DNA of 64,000 nucleotides. Origin: Eggerthellaceae bacterium. Its GTDB lineage: Bacteria; Actinomycetota; Coriobacteriia; Coriobacteriales; Eggerthellaceae. The position numbers were made by a program, and so were the translations under genes. Every line of letters begins with the position of its first letter. Position 1 is the first letter of the stretch. Positions 40,466 to 49,713 of this stretch are shown piece after piece. The stretch covers positions 22,535 through 86,534 of the forward strand of contig SUUI01000007.1 in NCBI GenBank assembly GCA_015062605.1. The letters are read 5' to 3'. The notes below the pieces were generated by a model. It had not been told where the DNA came from. It was given only the letters and a program-made list of their open reading frames with translations, and searched no databases.

Positions 40466-42400
40466 ATGCTTGAAGCAATAGCCAGCGTTCTGTCGCTGAT
40501 TGTCCAACCCTGTTACGACCTTACGGGCAATTGGTGGATCGCCATCCTCCTGTTCACGCTCATCACCAAAGTCATCTTGATGCCCATGGCGCTCTGGTGC
40601 CAGAAAAACGCCATCGTCATGGTGCAGCTCATGCCGGATTTGTTCCGTATCAAAATCAAGTATTTCGGTGATAGCGAGACGATTGGCGAAAAGCAAAACG
40701 CACTGTACAAGGAAAAGCACTATCACCCCCTTTTGAGCCTCGTTCCACTCGCCGTTCAAATCATCATCCTGTTCGGTTTGGTTGATGTAATCCACTCCAT
40801 TACCGACAACGGCGCCCCCGGAACCGAATTCTTGGGCCTCATCCCCATCACCGATGGCGGCATTTCGTGGATTATGCCTATCCTTGCGGGTCTTTCCGCT
40901 GTGCTCATGGGATTCGCGCAGAACCGCATCAACCCGCTTCAACGTGAGCAAACCCGCGCGGAGAAGAACCTCACTAACGGCCTCTCGATTGCGCTCTCGT
41001 TCTTCTTGGGCATCTTCGTTGCGGCTGGCATGGCCTTCTACTGGATTTGCTCGAACCTAAGCGCCATCCTCGTCCAAGTCCTTTGCAATATCATCATCAA
41101 GCCGAAGAAATACATCGATTACGAGGATTTGGAAGCATCGCGTAAGGAATTCGAGGCACTCAACGCCCTCGATGCCGAGCGCAAGACGAAATGGTACCAG
41201 CGCGACCCGCTTGCGAAACGCGAGAAGGCCGACTACAAGCGCTTCATGAATATCGTCAACAAGCACATCGTGTTCTATTCAGAAGGGAGCGGCTTCTTCA
41301 AGTATTTCAAAGGAGCCATCCGCTACCTGCTCGCGAACTCCAACACCGTCATCCATTACGTCACCAATGACCCGAACGATCAGGTGTTTGAACTCTCCAA
41401 GACCAACCCGCGCATCATCCCCTATTACATCGGCGAGAAGCGCGCTATCACCTTGATGATGAAGATGGATGCCGACATAGTGGTGTCTACTTTGGAGGAC
41501 CTGGATAACTACTACATCAAGCGCTCGTATATTCGTAAGGATGTCGAGTACGTGTTCATGTTCCATCACATGATGTCAACGCACCTGACACCTCCCCGTG
41601 AGGCCTATGACCATTACGACACGATTCTTTGTGCTGGACCCCATCAGGCGCGTGAGATCAAGCGCGCCGAAGAGCTTTACGGAGTCAAGCCCAAGAAGCT
41701 CGTCGAATGCGGTTACGACCTCCTCGATGAGGAGATCGCATCGTATGCGGCGCTGGCTGGCAAGAAGAACCCCGTTCCAACGCTGCTCATCGCCCCTTCG
41801 TGGCAGGAAGACAACATCCTCGATACCTGCATCGACGACATGCTGAAATCGATGCTCGGACATGGCTGGAAGATCATCGTCCGCCCGCATCCTGAGTATA
41901 CGAAACGCTACAAGGCCCGCTGGGAAGCATTGCAGCAGCGTTATGCGCGCGTATCGGAAAACGAGCTGTATTTCGAACGCGACTTCTCCTCCCACGAATC
42001 GATCTTCACTTCCGATATCCTCGTAACCGACTGGTCTTCGACCGCGTGCGAATTCTCGTTCTCGACGCTCAAACCATCGATCTTCATCGATACTCCCATG
42101 AAGGTCGGAAACCCGAAATGGCAGGAGCTCGGAATCGAACCAAGCGATATCTCGCTGCGCAACCTTATCGGTATCTCCATCCCGATGGACCGCGCGGGCG
42201 AAATCGGGCAAGTCGCTGCGGATATGCTCTCTGACCAGCAATCGTGGAATGCGCGCATCGACAAAGTCAGAAGCGACCATATCTACAACATCGGCCACGG
42301 TGGTGAGGCTGCTGGCGAGTACCTCTTGCAGGATATCTTGGAAAAGCAGAAAGCGCACGCGAAGGGTGCTGAGGAGAAACGAGGTGCGAACAATGGCTAG
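40466..42400 (+). CDS. fusion of a YidC/Oxa1-like membrane domain and a TagB/TagF-type CDP-glycerol glycerophosphotransferase
   Basis: A 644-residue protein. Residues 1-210 form a YidC/Oxa1/Alb3-like insertase domain: WWIAILLFTLITKVILMP, a cytoplasmic hairpin, then VPLAVQIIILFGL and two more helices. The Arg normally in the hydrophilic groove seems to be Lys35. Residues 270-615 are a Glyphos_transf domain with His367/368 (FHHMM), RPHPE (473-477) and TDWSSTACEF (521-530), equivalents of the TagF catalytic residues. TagF/TagB add glycerol phosphate from CDP-glycerol to a lipid-linked acceptor. Fusion of both is unusual. AAGGA precedes the ATG by ten bases. Eight bases overlap the next gene. Confidence 0.85.
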   Translation: MLEAIASVLSLIVQPCYDLTGNWWIAILLFTLITKVILMPMALWCQKNAIVMVQLMPDLFRIKIKYFGDSETIGEKQNALYKEKHYHPLLSLVPLAVQIIILFGLVDVIHSITDNGAPGTEFLGLIPITDGGISWIMPILAGLSAVLMGFAQNRINPLQREQTRAEKNLTNGLSIALSFFLGIFVAAGMAFYWICSNLSAILVQVLCNIIIKPKKYIDYEDLEASRKEFEALNALDAERKTKWYQRDPLAKREKADYKRFMNIVNKHIVFYSEGSGFFKYFKGAIRYLLANSNTVIHYVTNDPNDQVFELSKTNPRIIPYYIGEKRAITLMMKMDADIVVSTLEDLDNYYIKRSYIRKDVEYVFMFHHMMSTHLTPPREAYDHYDTILCAGPHQAREIKRAEELYGVKPKKLVECGYDLLDEEIASYAALAGKKNPVPTLLIAPSWQEDNILDTCIDDMLKSMLGHGWKIIVRPHPEYTKRYKARWEALQQRYARVSENELYFERDFSSHESIFTSDILVTDWSSTACEFSFSTLKPSIFIDTPMKVGNPKWQELGIEPSDISLRNLIGISIPMDRAGEIGQVAADMLSDQQSWNARIDKVRSDHIYNIGHGGEAAGEYLLQDILEKQKAHAKGAEEKRGANNG

Positions 42401-44504
42401 CCGCACCTTAACAATCCATCGCCCGATAGCGAAACGCTGCATCATCGCTCTATTCGACCTGCTGGCGCTCGTAACCGTCGCGGCAATCTGCTCGCTTTCG
42501 CTTGTGGAAGACGCATATGCCTACGTCGACCCCTCCGTCATGACCTATACGATTCAGGCCTTGGCGGGAGTCGCCGTCGCTCTCGGTGCAGTTGCCGGCG
42601 TGGCGTTCCGCAGATCGCGCAAAGCGATTTTCAAATTGCTCAAGATCGACGAGAACGCAGGAAAGACGGTTGAGGAGGATGTCTCCCGCATCGCCTGCGA
42701 TGATATTGATGCGCACGCCGTCGCCGACGAACGCGCACGGGATCTGACCACCATAAAGAAGAAGGAGCCCCAAAAGCTCTCATGGCCCAAACGTCTCGCC
42801 TTCGCAGCTGTTGCCGCATTCTTCTTCACGTTCACGCTCTTCGTTGCAACACCGTATGAGCTCATCGGCGGCGCATCGGGAAGCCTCCTATTCGGACTCG
42901 CCGAAACCTGGCAGCCCATCGCTGTCGCAGGTTTGATCATTTGGGTCGTTCTTTCCTTGCTCATCTCGCTATTGCGCGGCAAGGCATTCAACATCGCCGT
43001 CATCTTCTTCATCGGACTCGGACTCCTTTGCTATCTGCAGGCGCTTTTCGGAAACGTGAAGCTGCCGAGTGCGAACGGTGCGGCGGTTGACTGGTGGAAC
43101 TACACCAAAGTCACGCTTTTGAACGGCTTCTCATGGTTGGTCGGCATAGCCGCGATTGCCGTGTTCTTCTGGAAGAAGCCGACTCTGTGCAGGAACGTCC
43201 TGTGCATTCTCGCGATATGCGTCGCCATCGTCGAAGCCGTCGGCGTCGGCAGCCTGTTCACCGATCCAGGCATCATGGACAAGTCTTCGAAGGACACGAG
43301 CGTCTACCTCACCGAAGACGGCCTCTATGACATTTCCAATAAGAGCAACGTCATCGTGTTCGTCTTGGATACGTATGATGTCTATGAGCTTGATTGGCTC
43401 ATGAAGAGCAACCCGGATATGCTCGATGAGATGACGGGGTTCACGTACTACCGCAACGTCGGTGGCACGATTGCGCCGACAAGATATGCGCTCCCTTGGT
43501 TCTTGACAGGAGAGTTCATCCAGCACGACGAAACTTACTCGCACTATCTTTCGACAGTCTACGATCGTTCCTCGTTCCTAGATGACCTGAAGGCAACCGG
43601 ATACTCGCTGGGCATCTATACCGACACGTTCGGCGTCAGTGGCGCCGAGACGGCTGCAGGATTCGCCTACACCACCGAACGCGCCTTGAACATGCATCCC
43701 ATCAGTGCAACTACTCTGAACGCAGTGGAAACGGTTAAAGTCATGTACAAGGCATCCTTATATCGTGACATGCCATGGATCTTGAAGCGCTTCTTCTGGT
43801 TCTACACCGATGAAATCAACGAATCGATGGCTCAGTCCGCTGGCTCGGCCGATGATCCAGCGAAAACCGTTTACGTGATGAACGATGCTCGCTACTACGA
43901 GAGACTCCAGCAAATCGGACTCAGCGTCAACAAAGACGAAGTCGGTTCGTTTAGGTTGATTCACCTGCTTGGTGTCCATATCCCCTACACGATCGATGAG
44001 AACGGCAAGCAGATCTCCGATGGTCAAGAGGTTACCGAGGATCAACAAGGCCTCGGCGTCATGAAGATGGTTTCCGAATACCTGAAGCAACTCAAGGACC
44101 TCGGCGTGTATGACAACTCCTACATCGTTATCACCGCTGACCATGGGTATTGGTTCTGGGGCGATGGTCCCGACCATGTCTTAGACAGACCGGGCAGCCC
44201 CATCATGCTCGTCAAGCCTGCAAACCAAGGCGAGAAGCAGAATGATCCATTCGTGTACTCGGATGCCCCCATCAGCCAATTCGACCTCCATGCATCCATC
44301 ATGAAGGCGATAACGGGCGATGGAAGCAAGTACGGCACCGCTTTCGATGAAACTCCAGAAGACGCATCGCGCATCCGCTACTACGTCCATCCCACACACG
44401 ATGGAACGAATGACTACGAATTCATCGAATACGAGATTGATGGATACGTGCTCGACTTCAACAACTGGCACCAAACAGGAAAGGTTTGGGATTGCACCGA
44501 GTAA
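42393..44504 (+). CDS. 7-TM sulfatase-fold (LtaS/GacH-like) phosphotransferase, copy 2
   Basis: A 703-residue paralogue of the protein encoded at 38187, with the same signal-anchor ending AYAYVDPSVM, seven helices and an extracellular sulfatase-type domain (VLDTYD, IAPTRYA, TADHGYW). GAGGTG and an ATG overlap the end of the YidC-TagF gene. Retention of both copies with intact motifs suggests distinct substrates or a tandem pair, but the chemistry (phosphoglycerol or phosphoethanolamine transfer) is not shown by the sequence. It precedes a GlfT2-like gene by 58 bases. Confidence 0.78.
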   Translation: MASRTLTIHRPIAKRCIIALFDLLALVTVAAICSLSLVEDAYAYVDPSVMTYTIQALAGVAVALGAVAGVAFRRSRKAIFKLLKIDENAGKTVEEDVSRIACDDIDAHAVADERARDLTTIKKKEPQKLSWPKRLAFAAVAAFFFTFTLFVATPYELIGGASGSLLFGLAETWQPIAVAGLIIWVVLSLLISLLRGKAFNIAVIFFIGLGLLCYLQALFGNVKLPSANGAAVDWWNYTKVTLLNGFSWLVGIAAIAVFFWKKPTLCRNVLCILAICVAIVEAVGVGSLFTDPGIMDKSSKDTSVYLTEDGLYDISNKSNVIVFVLDTYDVYELDWLMKSNPDMLDEMTGFTYYRNVGGTIAPTRYALPWFLTGEFIQHDETYSHYLSTVYDRSSFLDDLKATGYSLGIYTDTFGVSGAETAAGFAYTTERALNMHPISATTLNAVETVKVMYKASLYRDMPWILKRFFWFYTDEINESMAQSAGSADDPAKTVYVMNDARYYERLQQIGLSVNKDEVGSFRLIHLLGVHIPYTIDENGKQISDGQEVTEDQQGLGVMKMVSEYLKQLKDLGVYDNSYIVITADHGYWFWGDGPDHVLDRPGSPIMLVKPANQGEKQNDPFVYSDAPISQFDLHASIMKAITGDGSKYGTAFDETPEDASRIRYYVHPTHDGTNDYEFIEYEIDGYVLDFNNWHQTGKVWDCTE
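43581..43607 (+). repeat. 27-base segment identical to copy at 39381
   Basis: In-frame copy of the segment described at 39381; the flanking bases differ only at third positions. Confidence 0.85.
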
Positions 44505-44562
44505 ACACGATGCCTATAAAACAGTTGCTTTTTACATGACCGTTTCGCAAGAAGGGAACGAT

Positions 44563-46404
44563 ATGCAGACAGAGACGCTAGCAAACATCATATTCGAACC
44601 ATTAGCGCTCGCTTCGGAATGCACCGAGCTGTTCTACCGCAGCGATAGCCCGATTGTCCGTGATGGCAATGCCTACCGCCTTGTGGCAGATAGCACCTAT
44701 GATTTCTGCTCCTATTTCAACATGCTCTCAATCGCAAAATGGAAGCAGTATACGAATGTAACCGATTTCTTCTTGCATCTCGAAATCGAGGGGTCGTTCA
44801 CGCTCGCACTGTATGCCTTCTCCACCGATGGCACGAAGACTCCCCTTCTGGAGAAGAACTGCATCGCCCAGAAAGGCATGCTTGATATCGAAATCCCCCA
44901 AACCGATGCGTGCCTAGTAGGCATGTGCATAACGACGAAAGGCGAATGTCTCGTCGTTAAAGCCTCGTTTGAGGGAGACACCACCAAGGTCATGGCAAAC
45001 GAGGTCCGCCTCGCTGTTGCTATGACGACGTTCAACAATGAGCGCTACATCCTTCCCAACATCGAGCTATTCGCGTCTTTGTTCGAAGGAGATGACGAAC
45101 TTGCGGAAAACCTCGCCGTCAACATCGTCGACAATGGGCGCAGCCTTGATGCAAACGTCATCCCCGATTCAGCTAGAAAGCATATGCATATCTTCCCGAA
45201 CGACAATGCTGGCGGAGCAGGCGGTTTTTGCCGTGGCATGATGGAATCGCTTTCGAGCGAATTTAATCCGACGCATATTCTTCTCATGGACGATGACGTA
45301 TCCATCTCCCCCGAATCGTTCCGCCGCACGTTCGCGCTCCTGAAGCTCCGCTCCGCCGATTACCGCGATGCCTGCGTCAATGGAGCCATGCTCCGACTCG
45401 AGAAACCCTCCCTGCAAAGCGAAGATGTCGCGTTCGTGCGCTTCCCGGGTCTGTATGGATCGGTCAAACGCGGATTCGATATGACGAAGATCGTTGACAT
45501 CGCCGAATGCGAATCCACAAACGTGGAAGTGAAGAACGCATATGGCGCTTGGTGGTATTGCTGCATGCCTGCATCCCTTATCGCGAAGAAGGGCTTGCCG
45601 CTTCCCGTCTTCGTCCGCTGCGATGATGTCGAATACGGCGTACGTTTGCAGACGAAGTACATGACACTTGCGGGGATCTGCGTATGGCATGCAGGGTTCG
45701 AGGGACGTTTCAAGGGTTCCGTCGACCATTACCAATACGTCCGCAATTTCATGATCATGAACACCATCCATCATGCCTGCCCCGAGCGTCTCTTCATGCT
45801 GAGAACCAAGCAAACGTTCTGGCGCGAAATCTCTCAACTTTGCTACGGCAACGCAGAAATGATTCTCGATGCGCTCGAAGACTATCTCGCAGGACCGGAA
45901 TTCCTCATGAAGGCAGATGGTGCGCAGATAATCAAGGAAAACGCGCAGAGAAACGAGAAGTTCGTCTCGCGTGCCGAGGTCGAAGATGAGCTCAATCTGC
46001 AACTTGCCCAGCTATTGCATCCCCGTTCGATTGCCATCAACAACGACCTTCCCGCATATGGCAACAAACTCACCCGCATCACGATGGCATGGAACTTCGA
46101 CCCGCATAAACTGCGTGACTCGCAGCTAACGGATACGCCCGTGGTTTTAAGCTATAACAACACGAGCGTCCTCGATAAGAATACCCAGAAAAGCCGCGTG
46201 GTCGTCGCATACAACCCAGAAGATGACACCGCTTCAATCCGCCGCATGGATCGCGAACGCTACGATGAGATCATGAAGCACTTGAAGGATGTCAAGAAGC
46301 GTCTGAGGAAGGATGGCTCATCCGTCAAGAAGGCATGGAGCGACGCATTCCCCTACCTCACCTCGCAACCTTTCTGGCGCGGATATCTTCACTTGGATCA
46401 GTAG
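44563..46404 (+). CDS. GlfT2-like galactofuranosyl/glycosyltransferase
   Basis: A 613-residue protein with an N-terminal beta-sandwich-like part (1-150), a GT-A domain (NDNAGGAGGF near 213-222, the triple-Asp LLMDDDVSI at 243-245) and a C-terminal helical part. This layout matches the mycobacterial GlfT2 family, which polymerises galactofuranose from UDP-Galf. No UDP-galactopyranose mutase is in the window, so the sugar donor is uncertain. AGAAGGGA lies five bases before the chosen ATG; an upstream ATG at 44536 is in frame. It closes the plus-strand block. Confidence 0.8.
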   Translation: MQTETLANIIFEPLALASECTELFYRSDSPIVRDGNAYRLVADSTYDFCSYFNMLSIAKWKQYTNVTDFFLHLEIEGSFTLALYAFSTDGTKTPLLEKNCIAQKGMLDIEIPQTDACLVGMCITTKGECLVVKASFEGDTTKVMANEVRLAVAMTTFNNERYILPNIELFASLFEGDDELAENLAVNIVDNGRSLDANVIPDSARKHMHIFPNDNAGGAGGFCRGMMESLSSEFNPTHILLMDDDVSISPESFRRTFALLKLRSADYRDACVNGAMLRLEKPSLQSEDVAFVRFPGLYGSVKRGFDMTKIVDIAECESTNVEVKNAYGAWWYCCMPASLIAKKGLPLPVFVRCDDVEYGVRLQTKYMTLAGICVWHAGFEGRFKGSVDHYQYVRNFMIMNTIHHACPERLFMLRTKQTFWREISQLCYGNAEMILDALEDYLAGPEFLMKADGAQIIKENAQRNEKFVSRAEVEDELNLQLAQLLHPRSIAINNDLPAYGNKLTRITMAWNFDPHKLRDSQLTDTPVVLSYNNTSVLDKNTQKSRVVVAYNPEDDTASIRRMDRERYDEIMKHLKDVKKRLRKDGSSVKKAWSDAFPYLTSQPFWRGYLHLDQ

Positions 46405-46420
46405 GCAGACAATCTCAAGC

Positions 46421-47257
46421 CTAGGAGTCGTCTCCAAAATCGAGTGCCACAGGAGCATGCGTTTTGCGCTGCTCAACTGGCGGTAATTCCGTCCAATCCT
46501 CACCAAAACCATGCGTGAGATATGAAACTATGTCGCCAGGGCAGCAAAGCATGATGCCTTCGAATGGTAAGCGTTTGACGGGAACTATGCTCGAACGCGG
46601 AATGTCACCGAAACTCGTGAACGCGAGCGTCTTAACGTATCCGGAAGGTTTCGCTTCGAAGCGTAGCGCTGCTTCGAAGTTCTCTTTGACGCGTTCACGG
46701 GAATACCTTAGCTTAAGTATGCCATGCACCACTTTACATGCCGCATGGCCGCACGCCCCCAATACGCCTTTCCAGGGTAACGTCACGTAAGGCGCATGAT
46801 AGAGATAGCTCAGTTTCGACCACGTGCTCGCCTGACGGATCTGGTGCTTACGTTCCTTTGGGTCGCTTGACAGCGCATCGTAAGGAAATATATCGATGAA
46901 AATGGACTGGGAGATGCCCTCCGACTTCGTTTCGAGCGTTTCGAAGACCGTGCCGTCCTTGCAGACCTTCGCGAACATGCCCGCATATCCAGGAGTGTTG
47001 TCGTAGGTGCGCAGGCTATAGCCATCGGGCAAACCGTGCTCTGCTTCGACTATGAAGCGCTCGAAATCCTCTCGAAGCATGCCAACATCGGCATCGTCGT
47101 CCCATGGAATGAAACCGCCATGGCGCGCCGCGCCGAGTGCGCTTCCGCCTTCGAGGAAATACGTGATACCGCGCTCCTCGCAGAACTTGTCGACAACCTG
47201 CAGCAATTCGAGCAAAACCGCCCGAAGCCGCTGCATCGTCGATGGGTCAAGTTCCAT
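46421..47257 (-). CDS. LicD family nucleotidyl/phosphocholine transferase
   Basis: A 278-residue LicD-type protein with the signature EGGSALGAARHGGF and WDDDADVGM (metal Asp 53-55). LicD enzymes add phosphocholine or other phospho-substituents from CDP-linked donors to surface glycans. GGAGG lies nine bases before the ATG. It is convergent with the GlfT2-like gene and divergent from the GT4 gene. No licA/licC choline genes are in the window, so the donor is unknown. Confidence 0.85.
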   Translation of the reverse strand: MELDPSTMQRLRAVLLELLQVVDKFCEERGITYFLEGGSALGAARHGGFIPWDDDADVGMLREDFERFIVEAEHGLPDGYSLRTYDNTPGYAGMFAKVCKDGTVFETLETKSEGISQSIFIDIFPYDALSSDPKERKHQIRQASTWSKLSYLYHAPYVTLPWKGVLGACGHAACKVVHGILKLRYSRERVKENFEAALRFEAKPSGYVKTLAFTSFGDIPRSSIVPVKRLPFEGIMLCCPGDIVSYLTHGFGEDWTELPPVEQRKTHAPVALDFGDDS

Positions 47258-47356
47258 ACTCAACGTCCTCCTTCTTGCCGCATCCGCCTTCTATGGATGC
47301 TCGCGTAGCATCAAGTATATACAAAGTCTCAAAACAGAGCATGTTATACTTGGAAC

Positions 47357-48547
47357 ATGCATAAGACCTACTGTATCTTCACGACATTATTCGCGCCTCA
47401 CGTAGGAGGCCAAGAGCAGTTTACCGAACATATCGGCTGCGCGCTTGCCCGCCGTGGGAACACCATCATCATCGTCACCTGCCGCATCGATGACGAATCA
47501 CCCGATATGGAAACGATTTACCCACCTGAGGCGGATGCCGTTTCAAGCGATAACATCATGGGCGAGGTCATCGTCGTACGCGTCGAAAGCAAACGGGCAC
47601 TTGGTGGAAGATATCCCATTCCGAAGAAACAGGCGCTTTCCCGCGTCCTCGAAAGCCTCAAGGCAAGCGTTATCGACCAGGTGATCATCAACGCACGGTT
47701 TTACGAGCTATCCATCGCGGGAGCAAGATTCGCCGAGGAGATTGGTCAGCGCCCCATCATCATCGACCACGGGTCCGCGCACTTAACGCTCGGAAACGCA
47801 GCTCTCGATACGGGAGTTCGAGCAATAGAGCACGCCCAAACGAAAAGGATACTGAGCGTCCCCGCCGATTATTACGGAGTATCGGAAAAGAGCTGTGCAT
47901 GGCTCGAGCATTTCGGCATCGTCTCGAAAGGCATCATCCCGAACGCAATCGATGCCGACGCGTTCGTCGCGGCAGCAAACGATGCGCATTTCCGAGAGGA
48001 GCTCGGCATTCCTTCGGATCACGTGCTCGTGAGCTTCTGCGGCCGCCTCTGCCCCGAGAAGGGCGTTACAGAGCTCTTAGAGGCTGCTGAAAGGCTCGCA
48101 AGGCGCAAAGACATACATTTCACCCTCGCAGGAGACGGACCGCTCAGAGAGGCTGTAGAAGCCGCAGGCCTTGATCGTGTCCACGCCCTAGGCGCGCTCA
48201 CGCCTGGCGATGTCGCCGCGCTTTTGCTCGAGTCGGACATTTTCTGCCTCCCCACCCGCTCTGAAGGATTCTCGACCGCTCTACTCGAAGCGGCAGCGTG
48301 CACAGTCTGCCCGATAATCACAGACGTCGGAGGTGCCCACGAGCTCATCCCGACGGATCAATACGGAACCATCCTTGAGAATGCTGATCCCGAGACAATA
48401 GCGTCGGCGATCTTGAAGCTTGCAGACGATTCCGACCTACGGCGCACTTGTGCGGAAAACATCGCACGGCGAGTACGCGAGAATCATTCATGGGACGAAA
48501 CGGCACGCTTGCTCGAGCAGGCGGCTAAGCTCGCTTCGCAAGCTTGA
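47357..48547 (+). CDS. GT4 family glycosyltransferase
   Basis: A 396-residue GT-B transferase with the N-terminal APHVGGQEQFTEH motif and C-terminal SFCGRLCPEKGV and EGFSTALLEAAAC, the glutamates of the GT4 sugar-nucleotide site. It should act cytoplasmically on a lipid-linked glycan of the surface-polymer pathway. The ATG overlaps an inverted repeat CATGTT/AACATG (47340-47359) and has only a weak GGA as ribosome site. The donor and acceptor cannot be read from the sequence. Confidence 0.87.
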   Translation: MHKTYCIFTTLFAPHVGGQEQFTEHIGCALARRGNTIIIVTCRIDDESPDMETIYPPEADAVSSDNIMGEVIVVRVESKRALGGRYPIPKKQALSRVLESLKASVIDQVIINARFYELSIAGARFAEEIGQRPIIIDHGSAHLTLGNAALDTGVRAIEHAQTKRILSVPADYYGVSEKSCAWLEHFGIVSKGIIPNAIDADAFVAAANDAHFREELGIPSDHVLVSFCGRLCPEKGVTELLEAAERLARRKDIHFTLAGDGPLREAVEAAGLDRVHALGALTPGDVAALLLESDIFCLPTRSEGFSTALLEAAACTVCPIITDVGGAHELIPTDQYGTILENADPETIASAILKLADDSDLRRTCAENIARRVRENHSWDETARLLEQAAKLASQA

Positions 48548-48602
48548 CGATTTGTCTGCTAGATACGTTTTTGCCAGATGGCCGGCAGTTCCTCGTAAAA
48601 GG

Positions 48603-48974
48603 CTACTTCGCATCCCCACCGTCGCCATCCGAAGACGGATCAGGAGGACATACGCTCGCAAGCGCCTGCTCTTGGACGAGATCGTTAAGCTTCTCATGCA
48701 ACTTCGTGATTTGAATGGTATCCATGAAACTGCGAACCAACAGGACGGCGATGACATAGAGGAATACGAAATTCGACGGAGACTCGATATTGAAGAGATG
48801 CGAGAAGAAATAGGCTATCTGCGGGAAAAACGCCAACAGCAATAAGCTTATGGTGAAGAGGAACCAGAACACCGAGCTTGCGATGCTCAACTCAGCCTTG
48901 CGAATCTTCCATACGATGCCCAAGAAAACGATGAGGGCACCTATCACGAGAACGATAGTCAATGTCAGATTCAT
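48603..48974 (-). CDS. DUF2304 small membrane protein (GacJ-like)
   Basis: A 123-residue protein with three predicted helices and a charged, Asp/Gly/Ser-rich C-terminal tail. It overlaps the GT2 gene by four bases. In streptococci the DUF2304 protein GacJ binds the polyprenyl-phosphate GlcNAc transferase GacI and raises its activity; the pairing here is the same, so the role is inferred by analogy. No catalytic residues are expected. Confidence 0.8.
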   Translation of the reverse strand: MNLTLTIVLVIGALIVFLGIVWKIRKAELSIASSVFWFLFTISLLLLAFFPQIAYFFSHLFNIESPSNFVFLYVIAVLLVRSFMDTIQITKLHEKLNDLVQEQALASVCPPDPSSDGDGGDAK

Positions 48975-49666
48975 TTATTCCCCCTGAACCACTGTGCAAA
49001 CAGAATCGAAAAGCTCTTCGAGAGCATATACATGATGGATTTCGACATGGTGAGATAGCTTTTTCCTGCCGTGCGTTCGTGCATCGTGACCTGAACCTCC
49101 ACGAGTTTCGCTCCGCGGCGCATGAGCAAAGCTATGGTATCGGGCTCTGGACCGAAATCGAACGCATTCGCGAAAAACTCGATCATCTCTGCGTCATACA
49201 TACGCATCCCGGAAGTCGGATCGACGACCTTCTGCCCCGTCGTCAAACGGATGATAGCCTGGAGAAGCGCTGAGCCCGCCATGCGCGCGCTCTTCGGCTT
49301 CTCGACCGTCACGAAACGCGAACCGATGACGATATTCGCGTTGTTGGACACTGCAGCATCGAGCATCGCCTGTATGCTCTGCGCATCGTGTTGGCCATCG
49401 GCATCGAATTGAATCGCGTAGTCATAGCCTTTGCGATGCGCATATTTCATACCCGTTTGGAATGCGCCGGCCAATCCGAGATTCGTGGCATGCGAGACAT
49501 AGTTAAACCCATGCTCTTGGCATATGGCGACTGTCGCATCCGTCGATCCATCATCCACGATAAGGCAATCGACCCAAGGAGCATGACGCTTAAGACTATC
49601 CATCGTTGAGGCGATACTATCCTGCTCGTTATACGCAGGGATTATCGCAAGGACATGTGGATTCAT
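48971..49666 (-). CDS. GT2 family polyprenyl-phosphate glycosyltransferase (GacI-like)
   Basis: A 231-residue GT-A transferase with the IPAYNEQ, VDDGSTD and FDADGQHD motifs of dolichyl/polyprenyl-phosphate sugar synthases. It has no membrane helices of its own, so it may depend on the DUF2304 partner. I chose the ATG at 49666 (consensus AGGAGG 13 bases upstream); a start at 49717 overlapping the previous stop is possible. It probably makes a lipid-linked side-chain sugar for the surface polymer. Confidence 0.83.
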   Translation of the reverse strand: MNPHVLAIIPAYNEQDSIASTMDSLKRHAPWVDCLIVDDGSTDATVAICQEHGFNYVSHATNLGLAGAFQTGMKYAHRKGYDYAIQFDADGQHDAQSIQAMLDAAVSNNANIVIGSRFVTVEKPKSARMAGSALLQAIIRLTTGQKVVDPTSGMRMYDAEMIEFFANAFDFGPEPDTIALLMRRGAKLVEVQVTMHERTAGKSYLTMSKSIMYMLSKSFSILFAQWFRGNK

Positions 49667-49713
49667 CTTACAAGCTTCACCTCCTTTTGCCTTCGGGGAC
49701 ATTCGATATGCGA

